This document shows, piece by piece, positions 16,962 through 24,462 of a stretch of DNA of 64,000 nucleotides. The notes under the pieces are model-generated. The model ran no database searches. It worked only from the letters and a program-made list of their open reading frames with translations, and was not told the DNA's origin. The stretch comes from Acidimicrobiia bacterium (GTDB lineage: Bacteria > Actinomycetota > Acidimicrobiia > Acidimicrobiales > Aldehydirespiratoraceae): the NCBI GenBank assembly GCA_022820805.1, contig JAJEEV010000014.1, positions 1 through 64,000 of the forward strand, written 5' to 3'. Made by a program: the position numbers and the translations under genes. The first letter of the stretch is position 1, and each line of letters starts with the position of its first letter.

Positions 16962-16991
16962 TTGACCCCCAAAGTGTCCGACGTTTAGGCT
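16962..16991 (+). promoter_or_regulatory. Site B: promoter with GTCCGAC operator, upstream of amidinotransferase-like gene 1
   Basis: TTGACC (16962-16967), 18-bp spacer, TAGGCT (16986-16991). The palindrome variant AAAGTGTCCGACGTTTA occupies 16971-16987. A normal leader of about 45 nt with a gggagag site leads to the ATG at 17045. Confidence 0.75.
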
Positions 16992-17044
16992 CCGAGCGGG
17001 TATCGAGCCCTGCGAAGGGCCGGAAACGACACCTGGGAGAGCTC

Positions 17045-18199
17045 ATGGCTTCATCCGTTCCCAAGACCCCGCCCCTCCCGCAGGTTTGGGCCGACCGCAT
17101 CGCTGAGACCCAGGCAGAACTGGCGTCGGGTGGATTCACGCTGGAGGGCATGCCCGGCTACGTGCCCGGCCAGCCGCCCAGCATCGACACCTGGCACCAC
17201 ATGGACTACCTCGACATCTACTCGAAGATCTACGGCCGCGAGTGCGGCGCCAACGGCATCGGGCGGCTGCGCGAGGCAGCCCTGGTCAACATCACCGAGT
17301 CCGAGCGCTTCCCCCTCTACGACGACGACCCCGAGTACTTCCCGACGATGGGGCTCAGCCACGACGACCTCGACATAGGGCGGATGACGGATCAGAGCCT
17401 CGAGTACCAGGACAAGCTCGAGCAGGCCGGCGTGGTGGTGCATCGCATCGACTTCCCCCAGCCCGCCGTGGGTGCCTTCGGACCGATGCGGGGCACCTGG
17501 GCCGGCAACGAGCTGCTGGTCGTGCGGGGAGGCTCGATCGTCGAGAAGGTGGCGATCAGCCCGTTCGGCACCGGCCGTGCCGAGTACCTGGCGCTGTGGG
17601 CCTTCGCCTGCCTGGGCATACCGGTGGTGGCCACCATCACCGGCACCGGCGTGTGCGAGGCCGGGCCGTGCCACTGGCTGGCCGAGGACGTGTTCGTGGC
17701 CGGACGCGGCCTCGCCTACAACTCCTCGGGCCTGGAGCAGCTCGTCTCGGCGGTGGCCCGGTCCTCGGGGATGGACCCCGACGACATGACCACGCTGGCC
17801 ATCAACTTCCCCGGCAACATCTACTTCAATCCCCGCACCGGCCAGTCGCACCATCCCGACATGTCGGTGTGCGCGCTCGACGTCGACAAGGTGATCTGCT
17901 ACCCGCCCGGCCTCGACTTCCGGACCTACGAGTGGCTCCGCAAGCGGGGCTACAAGATCGTGACGGTCGACATCGAGGAGCAGCGGCTGTTCGCGCCGGC
18001 CAACGTGATGCTGATCGAGCCCGGCCTGGTGGTCATGCACTCCGAGGCGCCCGACGCGGTCGCGGCGGTGCGCAAGGCCGGCGTGGAGGTCATCGAGACG
18101 CCGTACTCGGAGTTCCTGCGCATCGGCGGCGGCCTGCACTGCTCCACCCTGCGGCTGCTGCGGGACAAGGGCCCCTACTCCACCGACCGGCCGTCATGA
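17045..18199 (+). CDS. Amidinotransferase/guanidino-modifying superfamily protein, paralogue 1
   Basis: 384 aa, ATG after gggagag. The C-terminal half matches the pentein fold of glycine amidinotransferase and arginine deiminase relatives: HHPDMSVCALD (His269/270), an ANVMLIEPGLVVM strand, then VIETPYSEFLRIGGGLHCSTLRLLR with the nucleophile Cys366. An acidic/His segment EAGPCHWLAEDVF stands where the family has its catalytic carboxylate. These enzymes act on guanidinium carbons through a Cys thiouronium intermediate. About 49% or more of positions look identical by eye to the second copy at 20143, which signals duplication. Substrate unknown; an amidine- or guanidine-bearing compound is the obvious guess. 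Confidence 0.72.
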   Translation: MASSVPKTPPLPQVWADRIAETQAELASGGFTLEGMPGYVPGQPPSIDTWHHMDYLDIYSKIYGRECGANGIGRLREAALVNITESERFPLYDDDPEYFPTMGLSHDDLDIGRMTDQSLEYQDKLEQAGVVVHRIDFPQPAVGAFGPMRGTWAGNELLVVRGGSIVEKVAISPFGTGRAEYLALWAFACLGIPVVATITGTGVCEAGPCHWLAEDVFVAGRGLAYNSSGLEQLVSAVARSSGMDPDDMTTLAINFPGNIYFNPRTGQSHHPDMSVCALDVDKVICYPPGLDFRTYEWLRKRGYKIVTVDIEEQRLFAPANVMLIEPGLVVMHSEAPDAVAAVRKAGVEVIETPYSEFLRIGGGLHCSTLRLLRDKGPYSTDRPS

Positions 18200-18272
18200 G
18201 CGCCACCCCGCGCGTCACTCCGATCCCGCCCACCACCATCACGCCCGCGACAACCCCCGGAAGGCCGCAACC

Positions 18273-19370
18273 ATGAAGTTCGCCGTGTTCAGCCACGTCG
18301 CGGAGAAGGAGACGGCCAGCCCCAAGCAGCGCCTCGACGAGTTCGCGGCCGAGGTGCGCCTCTGCGACGAGCTCGGCTACGACTACTTCTTCACCACCGA
18401 GCACCACTTCACCGGCCGGTTCTCGATGGCGCCGTCGCAGCCGGTCTCGCTGACGGTGGTGGCCCAGAACTCCGAGCGCATGCGCTTCGGCCCCATGGTG
18501 ATCCTGCTGCCCATCAGCCAGCCGCTGCGGGTGGTCGAGGAGATGATCATCCTCGACCACATGTCGGGCGGGCGCCTCGAGATCGGGCTCGGCCGGGGCA
18601 TCACCCCCCACGAGCACATCGCCTACGGCATCAACACCCACAGCGACGTGGCCCGGTTCAACGAGGGCCTCGAGATCGTGATCAAGGGGCTCAACGCCGA
18701 CGGCCCGTTCTCGTTCATGGGCGACTTCTGGCAGTACATCGACGTCGACCTGCCCTGGCGGCCGCTGCAACGCCCCCACCCGCCGATCTGGGTGCCCACC
18801 AACACCCCCGCCAAGGGCTACGAGTACGGGCAGCTCGGCTTCGGCATCGGCGGGTTCGGCGTGGTGGGGATGGACCTCTACGAGGTGGTGTTCCGCGAGT
18901 ACCACCGGGGCTGCGACGAGGCCGGCATCCCCACCGATCGCCGCCCGATCACCTACCTGGCCTCGACCCTGGTGGCCGAGACCGACGCCGAGGCCGAAGA
19001 GCTCATGTACGACCACTTCCTGCGCCAACTGGCGCTGTTCGAGGACGAGCGGCGGCGCTCCCGCCGGGCCGGCGACTCCGCGGTCAAGCAGGCCACCACC
19101 GCCTCGCTGGGCCGGCTGGCCGCCATCCGAGCCGACATGGACGGCTCCGCCGAGGGCCTCAAGTTCTTCCACGGCAGCCCCGACACCGTGGCGGCCAAGA
19201 TCAGGCACCTCCAGGAGCGTCTCGGGGTGAACGTGTTCCTCGGGGAGTTCGCGTTCGGCGAGCTCAGCTGGGAGCAGGTCCGCCGCTCCCACGAGCTGTT
19301 CATGGGCGAGGTCGTCCCCCAAGTCGTCGGAACCGAGGTCGTGGGCACCCAGGTCGCGGCCGCGGGATGA
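18273..19370 (+). CDS. Luciferase-like flavin monooxygenase (LLM 1)
   Basis: 365 aa, ATG after ggaagg. It has the bacterial-luciferase TIM barrel: MKFAVFSHV, YDYFFTTEHHF, RMRFGPMVILLPISQPLRVVEEMIILDHMSGGRLEIGLGRG and HPPIWVPTNTP. Members use FMNH2 or F420 to oxygenate or dehydrogenate organic substrates. The EHHF and GRG segments favour the FMN-type monooxygenases, but the cofactor is not certain. It sits between an amidinotransferase-like gene and an SDR whose start overlaps its stop (ATGA). Together with the RidA gene at 21343 it recalls the RutA-RutC pairing of pyrimidine ring opening. Confidence 0.85.
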   Translation: MKFAVFSHVAEKETASPKQRLDEFAAEVRLCDELGYDYFFTTEHHFTGRFSMAPSQPVSLTVVAQNSERMRFGPMVILLPISQPLRVVEEMIILDHMSGGRLEIGLGRGITPHEHIAYGINTHSDVARFNEGLEIVIKGLNADGPFSFMGDFWQYIDVDLPWRPLQRPHPPIWVPTNTPAKGYEYGQLGFGIGGFGVVGMDLYEVVFREYHRGCDEAGIPTDRRPITYLASTLVAETDAEAEELMYDHFLRQLALFEDERRRSRRAGDSAVKQATTASLGRLAAIRADMDGSAEGLKFFHGSPDTVAAKIRHLQERLGVNVFLGEFAFGELSWEQVRRSHELFMGEVVPQVVGTEVVGTQVAAAG

Positions 19371-20116
19371 GCCTCCTGGAGGGTCGCAACGCCGTGGTCA
19401 CCGGCGCGGGCGACATCGGCCGCGTCGTGGCCCGCAGGCTGCACGACCACGGCGCCGCCGTCGAGGTGTGGGACGCCTCCGCCGATGCGCTGTCGCGGGT
19501 CGAGGCCGGCGGGATCGGCGTGCGGGAGGTCGACGTCACCGACCGCGATGCGGTGACCGCCGCGGCCACCGACGCCGCCGCGGTGGGACCGGTGAACGTG
19601 CTGGCCAACACGGCCGCGGTGGCCCGCTTCGGCTCGGTCGCCGACCTCGACCCCGACCAGTGGCAGGAGACGCTCGACGTCAACCTCACCGGCGTCTACC
19701 TGTGCTGCAGGGCCTTCATCGGCCCGATGGCGGCCACCGGCGGGGGCAGCATCGTAAACATCTCGTCGATCGGGGGCCTCAAGGGCGAGCCCGACTTCGC
19801 CAGCTACTGCGCCTCCAAGTTCGGCGTGATCGGCCTCACCCAGTCGCTGGCCCGCGAGGTCGGACCGTCCAACATCAGGGTGAACGCGGTGTGCCCGGGC
19901 GCGGTCGAGTCGCAGATGAACACCGACACCATGGCCCGCGACGCCCGCCGCTACGGGATCACGCTCGAGGACGTCGAGCAGAGGATCCTGAGCCGCACCG
20001 CGCTGGGCCGTCTCGTGCAGCCCGGCGACGTCGCCGACGCGGTGGTGTTCCTGGCCTCGGACCTGTCGTCGTGCATCACCGCCGAGTCGCTCGCCGTGAC
20101 CGGCGGGATCTTCTAG
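19367..20116 (+). CDS. Short-chain dehydrogenase/reductase
   Basis: 249 aa, start overlapping the LLM stop. Classical SDR features: TGAGDIGRVVARRLHDHGA (one residue shorter than the usual TGxxxGxG loop), DVTDRDAV, ANTAAVARFG in place of NNAG, catalytic Ser in NISSIGG, YCASK and a C-terminal CITAESLAVTGG. It should oxidise or reduce a hydroxyl/keto intermediate with NAD(P). Part of the forward operon from promoter B. Confidence 0.88.
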   Translation: MSLLEGRNAVVTGAGDIGRVVARRLHDHGAAVEVWDASADALSRVEAGGIGVREVDVTDRDAVTAAATDAAAVGPVNVLANTAAVARFGSVADLDPDQWQETLDVNLTGVYLCCRAFIGPMAATGGGSIVNISSIGGLKGEPDFASYCASKFGVIGLTQSLAREVGPSNIRVNAVCPGAVESQMNTDTMARDARRYGITLEDVEQRILSRTALGRLVQPGDVADAVVFLASDLSSCITAESLAVTGGIF

Positions 20117-20142
20117 AGAACGGATCGAAGAAGGGAAGCCAA

Positions 20143-21303
20143 ATGACCATCGACGTAGTGGGGTCGGACGTGCCGACCATGCCGCCCATGGCGCCCGTCT
20201 ATGCGGACAGGATCGCCGACACCCAGCGCCGGCTGCGGGACGGCGAGTTCTCCCTGGAGCAGATGCCGGGCTACATCAAGGGCCAGCGGCCCACCACCGA
20301 CGTGTGGCACAACATCGACCATCTCGAGATCTACCCCAAGGTGTGGGGCCGCGAGTGCGGCAAGAACGGCATCGGCAAGCTGCGCGAGGTGGTGCTCACC
20401 GAGATCACCGAGGCCGAGAAGTTCGCCTACCAGGACCTGGACCCCGCCTACTTCCCGCAGATGGCCGACGCCTACTCCAGCATCGACATCGGAAAGATGA
20501 TCGACCAGAGCCTGGCCTATGAGGCCGCGCTGGAGGCCCACGGCGTGACCGTGCACCGCGTCGAGTTCCCCAAGCCGCCGGTCAGCGCGTTCGGTCCGGC
20601 CAAGAGCACCTGGGCCGCGGCCGAGCTGTTCGTGCTGCGGGGCGGGTCGGTGCTGCCCAAGCGGGGGGTCCAGCCCCTGGCCTACGGCCGGGCCGAGTAC
20701 CTGGCGCTGTGGGCGTGGACCCGTCTGGGCGTGCCCGTGCTGTGCGCGGTCACCGGCACCGGCATCTTCGAGATCGGGCCGTGCCACTTCCTGGCCGAGG
20801 ACGTGTTCGTCTCGGGCAACGGCATGGCGTTCAACGACGAGGGCCTGGAGCAGATGAAGCCGATCATCGCCCGCTCGGCCGGCCTCGACGTCGAGGACAT
20901 GACCTTCCTGCACATCGAGTTCCCCGGCTCCAAGTACTACGACGCGCCCAGCGGGGTGGGACACCATCCCGACCTGTACATCGCCCCGCTGGACCTGCGC
21001 AAGGTGGTCACCTACTCGCCGGGTCTGGACTTCGCCACGCTGGAGTGGTTGCGCAAGCGGGGCTACACCATCGTCGAGGTGGAGCACTCAGAGCAGGCCC
21101 AGTTCGCGCCGGCCAACATCCTGCCGCTCGAGCCCGGGCTGGTGGTGATGCACGCCGAGGCCACCGAGAGCATCGCCAAGGTGCGGGCCGCGGGCGTCGA
21201 GGTCGTCGAGGTTCCCTACTCGGAGTTCATGAAGGAGGGCGGCGGCCTGCACTGCTCCACCGGCCAGGTGTGGCGCGAGAAGGGCCCCTACTCCACCGAC
21301 TGA
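20143..21303 (+). CDS. Amidinotransferase/guanidino-modifying superfamily protein, paralogue 2
   Basis: 386 aa, ATG after aagggaag. Strongly similar along its length to the protein at 17045: shared YADRIADTQ/WADRIAETQ start, MPGY, the GRECGxNGIGxLRE block, FGPxxxTWA and RAEYLALWA. The family core is HHPDLYIAPLD (His274/275), FAPANILPLEPGLVVMHAEA and GGGLHCST with Cys371 as likely nucleophile. The FEIGPCHFLAEDVF segment is also kept, so both copies retain the same proposed active site. Two maintained paralogues in one operon suggest two subunits or two successive substrates. Confidence 0.72.
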   Translation: MTIDVVGSDVPTMPPMAPVYADRIADTQRRLRDGEFSLEQMPGYIKGQRPTTDVWHNIDHLEIYPKVWGRECGKNGIGKLREVVLTEITEAEKFAYQDLDPAYFPQMADAYSSIDIGKMIDQSLAYEAALEAHGVTVHRVEFPKPPVSAFGPAKSTWAAAELFVLRGGSVLPKRGVQPLAYGRAEYLALWAWTRLGVPVLCAVTGTGIFEIGPCHFLAEDVFVSGNGMAFNDEGLEQMKPIIARSAGLDVEDMTFLHIEFPGSKYYDAPSGVGHHPDLYIAPLDLRKVVTYSPGLDFATLEWLRKRGYTIVEVEHSEQAQFAPANILPLEPGLVVMHAEATESIAKVRAAGVEVVEVPYSEFMKEGGGLHCSTGQVWREKGPYSTD

Positions 21304-21342
21304 ACGCAACACACCATCCAGGCGCACCATCCAGGAGGAACC

Positions 21343-21741
21343 GTGCCCAAGGAAGTCATCAACCCCACCGGTATGTGGGACTCCAGCAACCGCAGCTACA
21401 GCCATGTGGTGAAGGTCACCAACCCGCAGAGCCTGATCTTCGTGGCCGGCATGGCCGCCGTCGGGCCCGACCTCAAGATCGTGTCCGACGACATCCGCGA
21501 GCAGACCCGGGTGTGCTTCCAGATAATCGAGAAGGAGCTGGAGGCGGCCGGCGCCACGCTCGACGACATCTGCGACATGACCGTGTACCTGCTCGACATC
21601 GACAACCACAAGTGGCCGGTGCGGGAGACGCGGAGCGAGTTCTTCACCGACGAGCGGCTGCCGGTGTCCACCATGATCGAAGTGAGCAACTTCGCCATCG
21701 AGGGCATGCTCATCGAGATCGACGTGATCGCGGCGACGTGA
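21343..21741 (+). CDS. RidA/YjgF/UK114-family protein 1
   Basis: 132 aa, GTG with aggagg 8 nt upstream. RidA proteins are small cytosolic trimers that hydrolyse reactive enamine/imine intermediates; in the Rut pathway the family member RutC acts after ring opening. Visible here are SYSHVVKVTNPQSLIFVAGMAAV, EQTRVCFQIIEKELEAAGATLDDICDMTVYL and the C-terminal MIEVSNFAIEGMLIEIDVIA. The catalytic Arg of RidA (usually in R...P near 105) is not at its usual place: VSTMIEVSNFAIEGMLIEID lacks it, so deaminase activity is uncertain. A second member is at 40106. Confidence 0.88.
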   Translation: MPKEVINPTGMWDSSNRSYSHVVKVTNPQSLIFVAGMAAVGPDLKIVSDDIREQTRVCFQIIEKELEAAGATLDDICDMTVYLLDIDNHKWPVRETRSEFFTDERLPVSTMIEVSNFAIEGMLIEIDVIAAT

Positions 21742-21789
21742 TGCCTGGTTCCGGGGTCGCGAGCCGCAGCCCCGAAGGGGGGTGCTGAG

Positions 21790-22950
21790 ATGGACTTCGA
21801 GCTGAACGACGAGCAGCAGATGTTCCAGGACGTGCTGCGCCAGTTCGTCGACACCGAGATCAGGCCGGTGGCCCGCGAGATGGAGCAGTCGGGCCAGTAC
21901 CCCACCGAGATCGTGGCCAAGATGGCCGAGCTGGGCCTGTTCGGCATCACCGTCGGCGCCGAGTACGGCGGGCTCGACCTCGACACCGTGTCGATGAGCC
22001 TGGTGTTCGAGGAGATCTCCATGGGGTGGATGGGCATCGCCGGAATCCTGGGAAGCCACTCGCTGAGCTGCCGGATGATCACCAACCACGGCACCGACGC
22101 GCAGAAGCGGCGCTGGCTGCCCGAGCTGGCCACCGGCGAGCGCCGCACCGCCATCGCCCTCACCGAGCCGGGCGCGGGAAGCGACCTTCAGGGCATCTCC
22201 ACCCGGGCGTGGCGCGACGGCGACGAGTACGTGATCAGGGGGACCAAGACCTGGATCACCAACGCCCGGTTCGCCAACCCGCTGCCGGTGCTGGTCAAGA
22301 CCGACCCCGATGCGGTGCCCCGCCACCGGGGCATGAGCGTGCTGATGGTGGAGGCCGGAACGCCCGGCCTGGAGGTGCTGCGCGACCTGGGAAAGCTCGG
22401 CTACAAGGGTCCGGAGTCGTGCGAGGTCGTGCTGGACGATGTGAGGGTTCCCGTCGGCAACCTGCTGGGCGGCACCGAGGGTGTGGGGTTCAAGCAGGTG
22501 ATGTCGGGCCTTGAGGTCGGCCGGATCAACATCGCGGCCCGGGGCGTGGGCGTGGCCCAGGCCGCCTTCGACGCCGCCCTCGCGTACTCCATGGAGCGCG
22601 AGGCCTTCGGCCAGCCCATCGGCGAGTTCCAGGCCATCCAGCTGAAGCTGGCCGACATGGCCACCGAGATCGAGGCGGCCCGGCTGCTGACCCGCTGGGC
22701 CGCCAACCGGATCGACGAGGGCCTGCGTGCCGACGTGGAAGCGGGTATGGCCAAGTACTTCGCCTCGGAGGCGGCCATCAAGGCGTCGATGGAGTCGATG
22801 CGGATCCACGGGAGCTACGGCTACTCGACCGAGCTGGAGATCGAGCGGCTCTACCGGGACGCGCCGCTGATGGCCATCGGGGAGGGCACCAACGAGATCC
22901 AGCGCACGATCATCGCCAAGGGCCTGATGAGACGGGCCCGGGGCGGCTGA
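21790..22950 (+). CDS. Acyl-CoA dehydrogenase
   Basis: 386 aa. An FAD enzyme that introduces the alpha,beta double bond into acyl-CoA and passes electrons to ETF. Signatures: MDFELNDEQQMFQDVLRQFV, ALTEPGAGSDLQGI for FAD/CoA binding, KTWITNA, GFKQVMSGLEVGRINIAARGVG, REAFGQPIGEFQAIQLKLADMA, and the catalytic base Glu365 in GEGTNEIQ near the end. Complete and normal in length. With the CoA-transferase at 15737 and MmgE/PrpD downstream it gives the operon a CoA-thioester stage. Confidence 0.94.
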   Translation: MDFELNDEQQMFQDVLRQFVDTEIRPVAREMEQSGQYPTEIVAKMAELGLFGITVGAEYGGLDLDTVSMSLVFEEISMGWMGIAGILGSHSLSCRMITNHGTDAQKRRWLPELATGERRTAIALTEPGAGSDLQGISTRAWRDGDEYVIRGTKTWITNARFANPLPVLVKTDPDAVPRHRGMSVLMVEAGTPGLEVLRDLGKLGYKGPESCEVVLDDVRVPVGNLLGGTEGVGFKQVMSGLEVGRINIAARGVGVAQAAFDAALAYSMEREAFGQPIGEFQAIQLKLADMATEIEAARLLTRWAANRIDEGLRADVEAGMAKYFASEAAIKASMESMRIHGSYGYSTELEIERLYRDAPLMAIGEGTNEIQRTIIAKGLMRRARGG

Positions 22951-22981
22951 TCGTCGCGATGCGACGAATGATCTGGACGGA

Positions 22982-23030
22982 TGGTCTGTAGGACGACTGG
23001 TCTGTAGGACGACTGGTCTGGGAGGACGAT
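22982..23030 (+). repeat. 16-bp tandem repeat in the leader of the MmgE/PrpD gene
   Basis: tggtctgtaggacgac at 22982-22997 is repeated exactly at 22998-23013, and a third diverged copy begins at 23014. The third copy contains the gggagg ribosome site and runs into the ATG at 23029. Whether it regulates translation or is neutral is unknown. Confidence 0.8.
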
Positions 23031-24411
23031 GATGAGCCGCACGAGAGAACTGGCCGAGGCTGTCAGCGGGATCGAGTTCGATGCGCTGGACGAGTCGGAG
23101 ATCGAGGCGGTACGCCGGCTGCTGCTCGACCATCTCGGGGTGGCCGCGGCCGGGTCGGTAACGGACTCCGCGATGGCGTTCCGCCGCACGATGGACCGCT
23201 TTGCCCACGACGCCAGCGCGGCGTTGCCCGTGATCGGCGCGGGCGTCACCGCGGCGCCGGTCCCGGCCGCCATGGCCAACGCGCTGGCCGGCCACTGCAT
23301 CGAGTACGACGACGTCCACAACTCGTCGTCCAGCCATCCCGGCGTGGTGATGTACCCCGCGGCCATGGCCGCCACCGCCCTGGCCGGCGGCGACGAGCAG
23401 GACCTGGTGCGGGCGGTCGTGATCGGCTTCGAGGTCATGTGCCGGGCCGGTCGGGCCGCCGACCCCGCGTCGCACTACGCCCGCCACTTCCATCCCACCG
23501 GCACCATCGGGACGCTGGGGGCGGCGGCCGCGGCCGCGGCCGCCCTCGGGCTGGACGCCGGCGGGATCAACTCCGCGATCGGGATCTCGGTCTCGATGGC
23601 CTCGGGCAGCATGGAGTTCCTCTGCGACGGAGCCTGGACCAAGCGCCTGCATCCGGCGCTGGCGGCCCGCAACGGTGTGGAGGCCGGGCTGCTCGCGGCC
23701 GACGGCTATGTCGGCACCGACGACGGCATCTGCGGCGAGCGGGGCTTCCTGGCCGCCCACAGCGACGCGCCCGAGCCGGAGCGGTTGCTGGAGGGTTGGG
23801 GCCAGTGGCCGCTGGAGGTGGTCTCCACCAGCATCAAGCGCCACACCTGCTGCCGCTACAACCAGGGCGCCATCGACGCGCTGCTGGCCATCGGCTCCGA
23901 CCACGGCGTGGGTGCCGGCGACGTCGAGTCGGTGGTGATCGGGATCCCGTCGGTGGCCGTCGACATTGTGGCCGAGCCCGCGGCGTCCAAGCGCCGGCCG
24001 GCCTCGGTGGTGGACGCCCAGTTCAGCCTGGCCTTCGGCGCGGCGGCGGCGTTGCTGTGGGGCCGGGCCGGGCTGGCCGAGTACGACGAGGCCCGCCTCG
24101 ACGATCCGGCCGCGCTGGCTCTCATGGACCGGGTGGACTACGAGGTCGACCCCGAGATCGACCGCGACTTCCCCGACAAGTGGCGGGCCTGGGCCCGGGT
24201 CACCACCCGCAGCGGCGACGTCCACACCCAGCGGGTCGACGATCCCAAGGGCGACCCCGGCAACCCGTTCACCGACGACGAGTGCCGAGAGAAGTTCGAC
24301 GACCTGGCCTCAGCCGTCTACGGCTCCGAGACCAGGGACGCAATCGCCGAGCACGCCCTGAGCATAGGAGCCCCCGGCTCCTGGAAGGCCCTCCTCGACA
24401 CCTTGACATAG
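23029..24411 (+). CDS. MmgE/PrpD-family protein
   Basis: 460 aa, ATG following gggaggacg. The family includes 2-methylcitrate dehydratase and cis-aconitate decarboxylase. Typical pieces are LLDHLGVAAAGS, ALAGHCIEYDDVHNSSSSHPG with the conserved Asp-Asp, HFHPTGTIGTLGAAAAAAAAL, WTKRLHPALAARNG, KRHTCCRYNQGAIDALLAI and DAQFSLAFGAAAALL. The product should add or remove water or CO2 on a carboxylate intermediate. Last gene of the forward operon. The stop codon falls inside a 13-bp match to the IS-end repeat at 91-126, so the C-terminus may have been altered by an insertion. Confidence 0.88.
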   Translation: MMSRTRELAEAVSGIEFDALDESEIEAVRRLLLDHLGVAAAGSVTDSAMAFRRTMDRFAHDASAALPVIGAGVTAAPVPAAMANALAGHCIEYDDVHNSSSSHPGVVMYPAAMAATALAGGDEQDLVRAVVIGFEVMCRAGRAADPASHYARHFHPTGTIGTLGAAAAAAAALGLDAGGINSAIGISVSMASGSMEFLCDGAWTKRLHPALAARNGVEAGLLAADGYVGTDDGICGERGFLAAHSDAPEPERLLEGWGQWPLEVVSTSIKRHTCCRYNQGAIDALLAIGSDHGVGAGDVESVVIGIPSVAVDIVAEPAASKRRPASVVDAQFSLAFGAAAALLWGRAGLAEYDEARLDDPAALALMDRVDYEVDPEIDRDFPDKWRAWARVTTRSGDVHTQRVDDPKGDPGNPFTDDECREKFDDLASAVYGSETRDAIAEHALSIGAPGSWKALLDTLT

Positions 24412-24417
24412 GAACCT
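24405..24417. repeat. Copy of the IS-end 13-mer at the MmgE/PrpD stop
   Basis: gacataggaacct is the exact reverse complement of the 13-mer repeated at 91-103 and 114-126. It may be a footprint of an element of the same IS, or chance. Confidence 0.3.
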
Positions 24418-24462
24418 CCCGGTGCGCGTCCGAAGCTGACGCGGGTAAGAACCGGGTGTGGG

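Noticed and set aside
21088-24225. 1045-codon reverse-strand open frame
   Set aside because: It runs antisense to four well-recognised genes (amidinotransferase-like, RidA, acyl-CoA dehydrogenase, MmgE/PrpD) and its translation is Gly/His/Val/Asp shadow sequence with no family motifs.
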